A stretch of 64,000 nt of DNA from Macrosoma leucophasiata (GCA_036365455.1 JAWQUS010000026.1:14712001-14776000), one strand, 5' to 3'; positions 50,585-60,904 are shown, counted from the first letter of the stretch. Numbers and translations are program-made. Notes: generated from the letters alone by a model not told the origin.

Positions 50585-51540
50585 GAAGCTACTCGTCCTG
50601 AGGTCAACACCCGCTGTCCTCAGTGTCTGCCCTGCGATTTATTGTTGATCATCGCGAAGCAAACACGCACGGGGAACTGTACGCTCTTGAACTGAAGCGG
50701 GCAGTTATGAGATATAATATAAATGGGGTATAAATACTGACTTGCCAACGTCTTACGAAAAACAGACGTTTCGGCGCTCTCTAAATATAAGGGAATTTTA
50801 AACATGGCTTAAGCTGTCTTCCTACCCGGAAGCAGTGTGGCAGCAATTCCCGACGACGCTACAGCAAAAGCAATTTTGCCTTGCCTCCTGACCTCTGCAA
50901 GTATGCCAGTGATATCAAATGTTTTTCCTGATCCACCAGGAGCATCCAAGAAAAATATTTTACCCTGGTTTTGCCCAACGCTTTCAAAGACAGTGTCATA
51001 CATTTGTTTTTGCTCTGAAGAGGACAAAGCGACATAGTCATTTCGCCCGGATCGTAATTTGTTTCAGCGTTATACTCCCGATTTCCACCGTCTTGATGCG
51101 GTGATAATTGGGGAGCTTCTTTGGGGTGATAGATTGGTTCAATCGGTGGTGGAAATTACCACATCTTGAAGTGAGACAAGTGTTCAGCACGCGTTCATCA
51201 GTTACTTCGACTTCGTCTCCAGTAGCACGTGTCTCAAAGCTCTTAGAAAATCTTCAGACAGATGATGGCGATACTTCTCCGTCACTGACGCTTGCCTTCG
51301 CCTCGTTCCAGTTTTGGTCACCGTTGAGAAGGTGACGTGTTAAGCAGGCTGCGCGGTAAGTGGGATACTCCAAGCCATCAAGTGTCTTCAGAAAAGCGAA
51401 AGACGTTGGGCCTAAGACCGTATGAAGTAACAACCTCAGAAAATAGTATTCGCCATTATTTGGATACCGAAAAACCCTACCCAATGCGGTGTCGTTGAAA
51501 ATTCTCTGATATTCATGCAAAAGTTGAAGTAAATCCATGC
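50585..51540 (-). pseudogene. Helitron Pif1-like helicase remnant
   Basis: In minus-strand order: 51538-51254 reads YYFLRLLLHTVLGPTSFAFL and GLEYPTYRAAC, the linker typical of Helitron helicases. 51027-50809 has Walker A APGGSGKTF and FAVASSGIAATLLPGR. Near 50715-50590 FPVRVCFAM.NNKSQGQ and VDLR correspond to the late helicase motif. The region between Walker A and the last motif is almost gone, and stops break the frame. No Rep domain seen. Confidence 0.8.
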
Positions 51541-51714
51541 AGTACTTTTTGAGTTTAGCCCGGACATACCTGAAGACAAACAGACAAAAAATCTAAAAAC
51601 TGTATTTTTGGCTTCGATATCGATTGTAAATCATGCCTCAAGTATTCTTTTAAAAAAATATTCAATGTACAGTTCTAAATTTCCGATACGATTTGATTAA
51701 ATGTATAGATTCCC

Positions 51715-52680
51715 GTGGGCATGAGTGATTTCCCCGCACTCAAAAGTAGCCTTAATGTTGGCCAGGCTTAGTATCAATTCACCACAAAAAGTTGCATTCG
51801 AATCCGTCTAGTAGTTTCGGAGATTAACCTGGACAAACAGACAAACAGACAGACAAAAAAAAATATTGAAAAGTGTTATAATACTGTTATAACATCGCCC
51901 CCAATTAGTTTTTCGTAAATATATTCAATGTACAGACACACGGATTTCACAAACTTTCACTGTACTACAAGCAGTAAAAGCATCAAACTCCACATTAAAT
52001 ATTTAAAAAGTTCCCTGTCTGATAAACATCTCGCAAATTGATAGACATCTGAAGTACGTTCTTTGAAGAATGTTTTTTTTATGTGCCGTAATGAGGAAGA
52101 GAGCGCTTATGTTGAAGGTAAATAAATGTGATTGCTAACGTATTTGTGTCGTGTTTTGCGTATATAATTTGTGAGCGAGTATAATTTTTTATGGCATGAA
52201 GTGGCAAACAAGCTTCTAGTTCACATTGATGGTAAGTAATAGACAGACAGTACAGATAGGTAAGTAATTGACGAACCGGCTAGTCCAGCGGTGAGTTTGT
52301 ATGGCCTACAGATATTTGTTTCGGATCTGGGTGTTTGTGTATGTGTTGTATGTGTACAACGGCACCCATGACACAGGTTTATACCTAATGTGGGGCTGCG
52401 AGTGTAAGAGACACCACAAAAAGTTTCATTCGAATCCATCTGGATTAGCCTGGATAAACAGACAAAAAGGCAGACAAAAAAAATTAAAAACATTGAAATG
52501 TGTTCTAATCCTATTATCTTCGCCCCCAAAAAGGTAAATAAGTAAATGTGATTGCTAACGTATTTGTGTCGTGTTTTGCGTATATAATTTGTGAGCGAGC
52601 ATATTTTTTTATGGCATGAAGTGGCAAACAAGCATCCAGTCACATTGATGGTAAGTAATAGACGGACAGTAACGTAATTT
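51715..52680 (+). repeat. Composite direct duplication
   Basis: The order (CACAAAAAGTT.CATTCGAA, gacaaac-rich, CGCCCCC, then GTGATTGCTAACGTATTTGT, GCGTATATAATTTGTGAGCG, AAGTGGCAAACAAGC, GGTAAGTAATAGAC) occurs twice, at about 51780-52255 and 52410-52673. The first copy has ~200 extra bases. The AAGTGGCAAACAAGC part is a truncated SINE-A piece. Confidence 0.7.
52268..52412 (+). repeat. SINE-B, internally deleted
   Basis: Head start AACCGGCTAGTCCAGCGGTG joins directly to ATGGCCTACAGATATTTGTT, losing box B. The body and the GGGGCTGCGAGTGTAAG end are present. Confidence 0.8.
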
Positions 52681-52980
52681 CAAGCCTGTTATCCCCATAG
52701 GGGTAGGCAGAGGTAAATGCATGAATTCAATGAATTCAAACACCCACGATTCGATGGTTACCTTTTTTTAGTCCATGTAGCAGGCGAGCCTGTTGCCATT
52801 TCCGGGCACATTACCAAACTCCAAGGTACTGAGAAACTTCCAGAAAATGGAAAAATCCCAATAGAGCCAGAAATAAAGGATTTTAAACCGTTATCTCTGA
52901 TAGCCCCCGACCCGGGAATCGAACCCTGGAACTCCAGCGTAGTAGTATTGGCCTGCCACCACTAGGCTACTGAGGCAGCA
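52672..52980 (-). repeat. SINE-C, near full-length
   Basis: Tail at left (CGTAATTTCAAGCCTG, GGGGTAGGCAGAGG), head at right with B box complement GGGAATCGAACCC and GCCACCACTAGGCTACTGAG. Confidence 0.85.
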
Positions 52981-52999
52981 ATAAATAGTCAACAAATCT

Positions 53000-53375
53000 T
53001 TTTCGACAAAACTTGGAAAATATTTTCAACCAATTAAGTAAATTTATTACTTATAATTTTAAAGCAAAACGTTTTAAGTACCGAATATTAAGGATACATA
53101 AAATATATGACATCCCTATAGCATTCGACCTTGTAGTTTATTTCGCTACCCCAATACGACAAGGTTCCGCATTTGGTTGCGGAACTGAACTGGAACCGCG
53201 GTATGCGGGCAAAAGTTTTCACAAGGAATTTGAGGTATTTTCATATGGCGTACGGATTTAGTTACGCAGTTATGGAACACGCGTACATGTTTGTAATAAT
53301 TTAGGTTAGTAGGACATCCAATTGTGTATACAAGATATTTTTTTAAATATTTTGTAATCGTTTTAGTGAGTTTTA
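53000..53375. other. Spacer, no gene seen
   Basis: No recognisable frame or repeat; AT-rich. Confidence 0.4.
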
Positions 53376-53377
53376 GT

Positions 53378-53748
53378 GTTGGTCTAATTAAAAAGCTCAA
53401 AGTCGCTCAACGAGCTATGGAGAGAGCTATGCTCGGAGTTTCTCTACGGGACAGGATCCGGAATGAAGATATTCGTAGAAGAACCGAAGTGACCGACATA
53501 GCCCGGAGTATTAGTACGTTGGAGTGGCAATGGGCAGGCCACATCGCTCGACGAACTGATAACCGATGGGTAGGAAAAGGTTCTCGAGTGGCGACCACGT
53601 GTAGGCAGACCACAGAAGGAAGACGCAGTTCAGGACGGCCCCCCACGAGATGGACCGACGACCTAATCAGACCGCCCAGAATAGGTCATTGTGGAAGTCT
53701 CTGGATGTGGCAGTGGACGTCTATAGACTGATGATGATTATGAATAGT
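53378..53748 (+). mobile_element. RTE, 3' fragment
   Basis: Frame with [40 protein letters not shown] and GRPPTRWTDDLI. A small indel shifts the middle (VGKGSRVATT). It ends at CAGTGGACGTCTATAGACTG, ATGATGATTATG. Confidence 0.85.
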
Positions 53749-53754
53749 GTTCCA

Positions 53755-53952
53755 GTGACGGAGCTCAGGGCAGTAGGCACCACCGCATTGCCTAGTCTAT
53801 ATATCTATAATCTACTAACCACTAAATGGCAATGTTCAGCATTATCGTGCTACAGTCAGATGGTAATGTATTTTAATTTACGGCACAGGGACATAACACC
53901 TTATGTCTCAATGGCAACGCATCTTTATTAAAATCTCTGATTTCATGTAGAT
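53755..53952 (+). repeat. SINE-A, divergent copy
   Basis: CAGTGACGGAGCTCAGGGCA, TAGGCACCACCGCATTGCC, CACTAAATGGCAATGTTCAG, ACGGCACAGGGACATAACAC. The 3' half is diverged and lacks the tail. Confidence 0.75.
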
Positions 53953-53984
53953 ATAAAATCAGTCGAAAGATAGATAGAAGGAGG

Positions 53985-54261
53985 CATAGAGCAACACCGG
54001 AGGGGAGTAGCCATATGCCGGCTTTCTCCTCTGTCAAAGTACAAGTCCAAATGGGCCTATACCTGTCGCCTAGATATTTAAATGTGTGCGTGAAATTGTT
54101 TCTGTATTTTGTTAAAGTCAAGGTGTGGGTTTCGTAATAATAGACGATTTTTGAAGTGTGTGTCGCACGGATTTCTCTTTGCAAAAAATGACAGACTGTT
54201 TTGTACTTTATGGCTACTCCCCTCCAGTACGCCGTGGCCGGTGGTCCGTGTTGCTCTATGG
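53985..54261. mobile_element. MITE-1, copy 3
   Basis: Inverted relative to the other two. Ends CATAGAGCAACACCGGAGGG and CCGTGTTGCTCTATG, with 8-bp flanks GAAGGAGG and GAAGGGGG (7 of 8). Confidence 0.85.
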
Positions 54262-54264
54262 AAG

Positions 54265-54415
54265 GGGGATATGTCATAATCGTCACGCATGCGGATTGGC
54301 GATCGCACTGTTGGTAGTTTTATTGCAGGACGCTGCTACCTATGTTGCGTTATTGTACTTACTAGCCCATTGGAATGGTTTGAACGCCATAGTTTGGTTG
54401 AGTGACTTGTGAAAA
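54265..54415 (+). repeat. Repeat I, copy 3
   Basis: ATGTCATAATCGTCACGCAT, TTGCAGGACGCTGCTACCTA, CCATTGGAATGGTTTGA. Close to 55940-56080. Confidence 0.6.
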
Positions 54416-54436
54416 AAACTCGACTGCGGTTGAGTC

Positions 54437-54545
54437 TGAGCACCTCCCATTCATTGTACTATCTTTAACACTTGAATTGATGAGACCAAGATCGTGGAGA
54501 AATTTTTGAACATTTTTTTCTGATCTTCGACGTTTATCTTGCCGC
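54437..54545 (+). repeat. Repeat G, copy 1
   Basis: CACCTCCCATTCATTGTACT, TTGATGAGACCAAGATCGTG, TTCTGATCTTCGACGTTTAT. Direct repeat of 55062-55165. Confidence 0.65.
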
Positions 54546-54589
54546 GACCGTCGATATCTATCGAGAATCCTTGTTTTGTTAGTTACCTA

Positions 54590-54700
54590 TATGATACAAA
54601 CAGTCTACTCGTGACCACGGCCGTTGCATTACGGCCGAAATGTCGAATGTCGAGGTAAATACTTCGATTAAAATAGTACGCGATTAAGTTCCGTTTACAA
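54590..54700 (+). repeat. Repeat J, copy 2
   Basis: GACCACGGCCGTTGCATTAC, GGCCGAAATGTCG, ATTAAAATAGTACGCG, TTAAGTTCCG; compare 5920-6000. Confidence 0.45.
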
Positions 54701-54847
54701 TATAAAAATATGAATACAAATCGTGAAAGTTTCAATTTATGATACAAATGTATACCAAAATTCAACGCAATCTTCCAAATATGTAATTGTGAAGCAAATT
54801 GGCTATCTCAGTTAGATAGACGCACGAGTGTTCGTACGTAGTGAGAA

Positions 54848-54935
54848 AAGGAGTAGGCACCATCGCATTACATAATCTGTCTACTACCAAATGGTATTTA
54901 TTTGCACTTGTTTGCCACATGAATTACAAAAAAAT
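54848..54935 (+). repeat. SINE-A remnant
   Basis: GAGTAGGCACCATCGCATTA, CTACCAAATGGTA, then CACTTGTTTGCCACATGAAT; the centre is deleted. Confidence 0.65.
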
Positions 54936-54952
54936 CTGACTCTTTTCAACTC

Positions 54953-55045
54953 GCATAATAAGCCACATATGGATGCTAAGAGAAATCAACCAGTATAAGC
55001 GAGTTATGAACATAAAAACCTATAAAAGGTTGCTTAGGCACTATA
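54953..55045 (+). repeat. Repeat H, copy 1
   Basis: CCACATATGGATGCTAAGAG, AATCAACCAGTATAAGCG, AACCTATAAAAGGTTGCTTA. Its complement is at 59555-59650. Confidence 0.65.
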
Positions 55046-55061
55046 CATGCGACTGTGCGCC

Positions 55062-55165
55062 TCCCATTCATCGTACTATCTCTAACACTTGATTGATGAG
55101 ACCAAGTTCGTAAAGAAATTTTTGAATAATTTTCTGATCTTTGGACTTTTATCTTGTAGACAGGA
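55062..55165 (+). repeat. Repeat G, copy 2
   Basis: CGCCTCCCATTCATCGTACT, TTGATGAGACCAAGTTCGTA, TTTCTGATCTTTGGACTTTT. Confidence 0.65.
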
Positions 55166-55334
55166 GAATTTATGATATTCGTATTTTCGGTATCAAATAT
55201 ATCAAACTAGGATACATGAGTAGGTAAGGTTTACAAAACTGATGGTAGAGCTCCTGTGACGGAGGGAGGCTCGAGGACGAAGTCACCACTACAATAGCAA
55301 CGCGTGTTTTTTGTTTATGTCATTAAGCCGACTG

Positions 55335-55935
55335 ACAAGCAGACGGGTCACCTGATGGAAAGTCGCCTAAGAATATTTGCAACACCGGGGAAGTTGCCAA
55401 CGCGCTGCGAGTCCTGAAGGACTCTTTTGACGCCATTTTTGAAGAACCCCATATTGTAGCACCGAGGAAACACCTCGGGGGGAAATTCGTTCCACAATTC
55501 ACACGTTCTGGGCAGCAACGAACGAGAAAACCGCACCGTTGAGCACTGCCAGGTCCAGTCAGATCTAGTCGGTGAAAGTGAAACTTCCCTCTTCGGCGGG
55601 TAGTACGGTGTAGGTAAAGAGACGGTGGCACCATGTCGAACAGTTCTACAGAGCATTCACCATTGTAGAGATGATATAACACGCACAGACTCCCGATGTC
55701 CCTGCGCAGGCTCAGATGTTCGAGCCTGTCAGTAAGTCCTGGATCGTTGACAATACCAACAGTGCGTCGTTGTAGGGAGTCAAGTGAACCAAGCTGGTAT
55801 TTGGGAGCCCCGCTTACAAATGAGAGCAGTGTTCCAGATGGGGCCGCACTTGGGCCTTATAAAGCTGTAGTAGCTGCCCCGATGTGTTTGGCCCTAATCA
55901 AATCCCCCAAAGACGCCCACAATAGTGTTGAGCGT
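55335..55935 (-). mobile_element. LINE4, ORF2 C-terminus and 3' end
   Basis: On the minus strand: YKAQVRPHLEHCSHL, SLRRDIGSLCVLYHLYNGEC and LWNEFPPEVFPRCYNMGFFK across shifting frames. The 3' end follows: GGTGACCCGTCTGCTTGTCA, GTCGGCTTAATGACATAAAC, AAAA. This is the tail region of Jockey/CR1/R1-group LINEs common in moths. Stops and indels make it dead. Confidence 0.8.
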
Positions 55936-55939
55936 CATT

Positions 55940-56080
55940 AGGGGAGAATATGCCATAATCGTCACGCATGACGGCAGCTTTATCGCGGGACGCTGCTGCC
56001 CATCCCGTGTTATTGTATTACTTACCGTCGCATTGGAATGGCTTGACCACCATTGTTCGGTTGACTTTGTTGGGTTGGGT
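55940..56080 (+). repeat. Repeat I, copy 4
   Basis: ATGCCATAATCGTCACGCAT, TATCGCGGGACGCTGCTGCC, GCATTGGAATGGCTTGACCA. Confidence 0.6.
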
Positions 56081-56298
56081 GTCCAAGCTCGGAAAGTCGT
56101 ACTTGTGCGATATGAAATTGTTCATTCTTCCTTTTCTTTTGTTATGATTCGCATGTGAAAATCTTATTATACTCGTAATAAAAAATATTCAATTTAACTA
56201 AATAATTAAACAAATAAAGGTATAAATAATAACATCATGTGCATCTGACCTACTATAAAAATTCTTATTTTATGACACACACCTACTATATTAATAAT

Positions 56299-56544
56299 CT
56301 ATATATATAAAAATCAATTGCTGTTCGTTAGTCTCGCTAAAACTCGAGAACGGTAGGACCGATTTGGCTAATTTTGGTTTTGAATGATTTTTGGAAGTTC
56401 AGGGAAGGTGAAGAAATATGAAGAAATTGAAGGGAAATAGTAAAAACCACAATTTCATTTTCCTATACATATAGTCCGTACATATCAAACCTTTGACACA
56501 TTATTTCATTGTGAGGCAATACGAAGTTTTCCGGCACAGCTAGT
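56299..56544 (+). mobile_element. Non-autonomous Helitron, Lep1-like, copy 2
   Basis: TCTATATATATAAAAATCAA start, GTTAGTCTCGCTAAAACTCG, end GGCACAGCTAG. Flanks are A on the left and T on the right, as expected for Helitron insertion between A and T. Same family as 36477-36731. Confidence 0.75.
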
Positions 56545-56569
56545 TAATATTATTTATTAAAATAATAAA

Positions 56570-56672
56570 TATGCGGCGGCATTATATTTCAATCGTAGGT
56601 ACCGTCCAGTATTGAGGAACCTACTAATACAGTATTTATTGCACCCGTGCGAAGCCGCGGCGAGCCGCTGGT
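56570..56672 (+). mobile_element. Helitron-like 3' end
   Basis: Ends TTGCACCCGTGCGAAGCCGC, GGCGAGCCGCTGG. The complement of a related end begins at 58747. The 5' part cannot be traced. Confidence 0.45.
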
Positions 56673-56964
56673 TACTTATAACATAATTGATAAACAATTG
56701 TTAATAAAAAGGTAATTAGTATTGCAGAACTAATTAACAATTTCTTCATTTTGTCTCGCATTTGCCATAGCTTCAAAGGCAGTGTTTATTTATATTGCGC
56801 ACTTCTTGGAATCAATAAGGAAAAGCAGGCAGCAATAATAGAACCGAGAATATGCTTCGATGGAATATAGCAATTTACATAAATTGTATATCATTGTTTG
56901 TTGTTTTACTGAATCAATGGCTCGTACAAGATTTAATACAAATATAGCAATCATTTCCGTTAAT

Positions 56965-57305
56965 AATGGCAACCCATTATACGTCCCACTGCTGGGCACG
57001 AGTCTCTCCCCTATTTGGGGGAAGGCCTGGAGCTTACTCCACGCTGCTCCAATGCGGATTGGTGGAGATGGGTGGGTTAGTGGCCAACCCGCTGTCGGAT
57101 GTTCTCAAACCGCCCATAAGGTCTCCAACAAGGTTTAACGACTGCTATCTATCGATAGCAACCGGGACCGACGGCTTACCGTGCCCTCCGAAGCACGGAA
57201 ACGCGCATTCAATTTGCCACTAGCGGTCACCCATCACACTACGCGACCGCTCCCGTAGTGCTTAGCCGAGTAGATCGCTTCCGATCTACACCAGCCGCCA
57301 GAGCA
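56965..57305 (-). repeat. SINE-D, best copy
   Basis: Plus strand: CGTCCCACTGCTGGGCACGA (tail complement), CGACTGCTATCTATCGATAG, CCGTGCCCTCCGAAGCACGG (hairpin), TCGCTTCCGATCTACACCAG. Read on the minus strand it ends in CAGCAGTGGGACGTATAATG, like the RTE terminus. No clear A/B boxes seen. Confidence 0.75.
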
Positions 57306-57489
57306 CATTACTGTACACATATGTACAGTACATCGTACTTTACATATTACGAGCTATTACGCGCGACTTCGTTTGCATTCAAGCTTTTAAAATCTATCCA
57401 ACATTTATTTTAATACCTCCAAAGATTATGTGTACAAAGTTTCATGTTGATCATTTAATTGGTTTTTGCGTGAAAGTGTCAGAAACAAA

Positions 57490-57645
57490 CTTACATTCGT
57501 AATATTTATTTTTCGCAATAACACATGCGAGTGATCTTTAGAAATTAAAGAAAAAACGGAAAGAAAAATTTTACTTCGGGCAGGAATTGAACCTGCGACC
57601 GCAGGATAACCAGTCCAGTCGCTTTTACCACTAAGCTAAAGAAGG
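57490..57645 (-). mobile_element. tRNA-like element E5, diverged
   Basis: CGCAATAACACATGCGAG and AAACGGAAAGAAAAATTTTA are the family's left arm. On the minus strand TTTAGCTTAGTGGTAAAAGC and CGCAGGTTCAATTCCTGC give a different tRNA-like sequence from E1-E4. The acceptor stem is incomplete. Confidence 0.55.
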
Positions 57646-57655
57646 ACTTCGATAG

Positions 57656-57872
57656 CTACTGTTCAGCACTATCGTGTTCCGGTCAGGTGGTAATGTACCT
57701 ATGGCCCTGTAATTTCCGGCACAGAGGCATAACACCTTAGGTCTCAATAGTGGTAAGTGGTAACGCATCTGCATTTTGACCTCTGGTCTTTGTGTGGTTG
57801 TGTATAGGCTGCAGTCATCACTTAATATCAAAATGAACTGCATGCTTGTTTGCCACTCCCATTACATAAAAG
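57656..57872 (+). repeat. SINE-A, 5'-truncated
   Basis: ACTGTTCAGCACTATCGTGT to CACTCCCATTACATAAA. A short SINE tail (GGTTGCTTGCCACCACCATT, ACATTAAAAAAA) follows at 57935-57988. Confidence 0.85.
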
Positions 57873-58146
57873 AATGAGGCATAACACTGCTGTGGGCATC
57901 TTTGGGGTATTCTTTGTCCAGCAGTGGTCATTCAGCTGGAGTGGTAATGCGCATGGTTGCTTGCCACCACCATTACATTAAAAAAAATGTCTGGAACGTT
58001 GTTCTTTGATATAGAAACCCAATACAGAAATTACCATTCGAATTTTCCACTCATCTTCTGTTGCCAGTTCAAAAGATCCGTCTGTAATGAAATTGTGTTT
58101 GCATCGCGTTGTTGGGGTTTTAATTAAGTTATTTAGGTCGATGTTT

Positions 58147-58456
58147 GTTTGTTTTGTTTTTTTTTTTTTTTATGTAATGGAAGTGGTAAACAAGCATGCA
58201 GCTCACATTGATGTTAAGTGATGACTGCAGCCTAGAGACACCCACACAAAGACCAAGGTCAAAATGCAGATGCGTTACCACTCCTGAGGCCTAAGGTCTT
58301 ATGCCTCTGTGCCGGAAATTACAGGGCCGTACATTACCACCTGACCGGAACACGATAGTGTTGAACACTACCATTTAGCGGCAAGTATATTAGGTAATGC
58401 GGTGGTGCCTACGCCCGCGAGCTCCGTCACTGGAGCTCTACCACCAGTAAAAACCA
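58147..58456 (-). repeat. SINE-A with 115-bp flanking duplication
   Basis: Full minus-strand copy with a long T-run. It exactly separates two 115-bp direct repeats (58032-58146 and 58457-58571) that differ at five positions and have no indels. Confidence 0.9.
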
Positions 58457-58746
58457 TACCATTCGAGTTTTCCACTCATCTTCTCTTACCAGTTCAAAGG
58501 ATCCGTCTGTAATGAAATTGTGTTTGCATCGCGTTGTTGGGGTTTTAATTAAGTTATTTAGGTTGATGTTTCTCTGCAGCATCATTTAACTTTTGTATAC
58601 TTGAGTTATAGTTCTGGCGTGGAGTAAAATATTATGTTGGAAATTAATAAATTACTAACTATGATAGGAAAGTCGATTATTACGTAATAAAGCAAGTTTT
58701 CAAGTAGAACCATCATATATTGTGTGTGTGTCGATGTATATTATAC

Positions 58747-58845
58747 ACTAGCGACCCGCCCTGGCTTCGCACGGATAGCATTTATTATAATTGTGGGGAC
58801 GTGCCCAACTTCTTTGACAATAGCCGTGATATCTCGGTATATATA
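58747..58845 (-). mobile_element. Helitron-like 3' end, reversed
   Basis: ACTAGCGACCCGCCCTGGCT, TCGCACGGATAGC is the complement of a GCGAAGCC.GGGCGGGTCGCTAGT-type end. The other border is masked by element E4. Confidence 0.5.
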
Positions 58846-58856
58846 AGTACGATATT

Positions 58857-59303
58857 AATAGTTTTATATTATTTCGCATTAACACATGCTTGTGAAATAT
58901 ATTTTAAAGAGAAATGGAAAGAAAAATTTGACTTCAGGCGAGACCCGAACTCGCGGCCACTGGGAATCTAGTCCAGCCACTCTTTCAACTGAGCTACCGA
59001 AGTCCTGCCCGATTTGTCAAATCTTTCCTTCACATTTATTACATTGCCTTGTGGTGGCAGTAGCGCCATCTATGCTAGTTAGGCAATCGATACAATAAAC
59101 TTTGCAGTTTATTAAATATCGTAAAGAAGTCGCTTTTACCCTTAATAATTGTTTTATATTATTTCGCAGTAACACATGTTTGTGAAATATATCTTAAAGA
59201 AAAATGGAAAGAAAAATTTGACTTCACTTGGACTAGATTCAAAATGGCCGCGAGTTCGACTCTCGACTGAAGTCAAATTTTTCTTTCCAATTTTCTTTAA
59301 AGA
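58857..59303. mobile_element. tRNA-like fold-back element E4
   Basis: Flanked by ACGATATT (58849-58856 and 59304-59311). Contains a minus-strand tRNA-like sequence (58930-59003), then a second start of the family (TTGTTTTATATTATTTCGCA) and a short palindrome with a deleted tRNA-like piece (59222-59273). It is effectively a dimer sharing one target duplication. Confidence 0.75.
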
Positions 59304-59311
59304 ACGATATT

Positions 59312-59550
59312 GTTAAATCATAGATATAAACCTTCCTCAGAAAACCCTCTTGCCAGTATTTTTAAATAGGAACAAAATCAGTTCACAACTTTCCGAGATC
59401 AGCGCAAACATACAGACAGAGAAAATAGGGGTATTCACTTAATAATATGCAGTAGTGAAGTGATGATGATAGTGATAGTGATTAACATATCAGCGTTGGG
59501 ACGTGCCGACCCTACCGCCCAGTAGCGAAATTATTTTCCTCAACTGGAAG
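59312..59550. other. Spacer, no gene seen
   Basis: GATGATGATAGTGATAGTGA simple sequence near 59462; nothing else supported. Confidence 0.4.
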
Positions 59551-59554
59551 GGAT

Positions 59555-59650
59555 AATGCCTAAGTAACCTTTTATAGGTTTCAATGTTCATAATGCGCTT
59601 ATACTGGTTGATTTTAGATGATCTTAGCATCCATATATGGCCTATTATAC
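59555..59650 (-). repeat. Repeat H, copy 2
   Basis: TAACCTTTTATAGGTTTC, GCGCTTATACTGGTTGATTT, CTTAGCATCCATATATGGCC: complement of 54953-55045. Confidence 0.65.
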
Positions 59651-59736
59651 TAATTAAAAAGTGTTACGTTTGCATAAGTTTAAGTTACGTCTTAAAATCT
59701 TTATCTTCTTAACGTATTGTAACGTTGTGGTCTGTT

Positions 59737-59955
59737 GCCATATAAAAAAAAATACGCTTACACTCACAGCCCCACAGTAGGCATAAACCTGTGTCCTGGG
59801 TGTCGTTGTGCACATACAACACATACACAAACACCCAGACCCGAAACAAATATCTGTAGGCCATACAAATATTTGTCCCGCTGCGGGGATCGAAACCGCG
59901 ACCCTTTGAATCAAACGGTCATCTCACACCGCTGGACTAACCGGGTTGTCAAAGG
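59737..59955 (-). repeat. SINE-B, best full-length copy
   Basis: On the minus strand: head with A box TAGTCCAGCGG and B-box region GGTTTCGATCCCCG, body TTCGGGTCTGGGTGTTTGTG and a palindromic ACACAGG/CCTGTGT pair, tail GTGAGTGTAAGCGTATTTTT. About 220 bp. A tRNA-derived SINE. Confidence 0.85.
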
Positions 59956-60284
59956 TTTGACGACCCGTAAACGGTATTACGGTAACATAACCACAAAACG
60001 TTATACAATGACATAAACGCGGCGTCAGTTTCCGTTTTTGTCGTGAATAAATGCACCCGAGGCCGCACATTCTTATCGTGTTCGAATAAAAAGGCGAAAT
60101 GTGCCGTTTTAATGTTTGCCCCTTCCTTCGTCCCTTTGGCTATAACGGAATAGGGATGCGGCTTTATATGTTATCGATAATGTTTTGTAGTTGTCGATAG
60201 AAAAAGATTTACTCCAGAAACGATTAGATTTCTATCGATATCTATGCCATTTGCAATGGCTACGTGGCAACTTTAAATCAGAGT

Positions 60285-60650
60285 TTTGGCGGGAACCTTG
60301 AAGGAGGCGTGTGGTACTCTTAGTTATTTCATTTTCTCGGTGCATTTATGAATTATATTAAATAAATTAGGTGGCATTTTGTTTGATATAGGTTTATTAC
60401 AGTGCCTGTGTATAGTGAAATAGAATAACAGTCCGAAAACACGTCTTTTCAAGTTGCCTCCAAAACTTCATTGTAAATGTTCTGGTAAAGTAGAAATCGC
60501 TTTGCTCAAATTACTGACTGTGACTCTGACTGACTGACTGATAATTGACTGACAGACTCTGACTTTTACTGCTTTTACGCTGCTTATTACGAATACGAAA
60601 TATCGTTTTAATTGACACTATGCGAAATAACGACGCCATTGAAAAATAAA
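60285..60650 (+). repeat. Repeat B, copy 3 (uninterrupted)
   Basis: TTTGGCGGGAACCTTGAAGG, GGTGGCATTTTGTTTGAT, GAAATAGAATAACAGTCCG, TTCATTGTAAATGTTCTGG. It lacks E1 and so shows the empty site. Confidence 0.75.
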
Positions 60651-60904
60651 AAAACTTTACCACAGAACATCTTCAGTAAGAATAGCACTAAATCATTTTC
60701 TCTGTTCCACAGGAATGGAACTCGGCTTCTGACAGTGGATTACTAATAATAAGCTAGTTATGCTTTCGAATACTTATATATTTTCATTTCAGAAGGTATA
60801 CACGCATGAGTACAAGTATATGAAAAAGTAATTGTATTTGAAGACCAGTTCATGCAGCGATTGCTTGGTCGTGAGCTATATTTCCGTATTGGGGCATATA
60901 ATAT

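Noticed and set aside
55696..55941. 81-codon plus-strand frame
   Set aside because: Its complement reads as LINE4 ORF2 C-terminal protein, so the plus-strand frame is a shadow.
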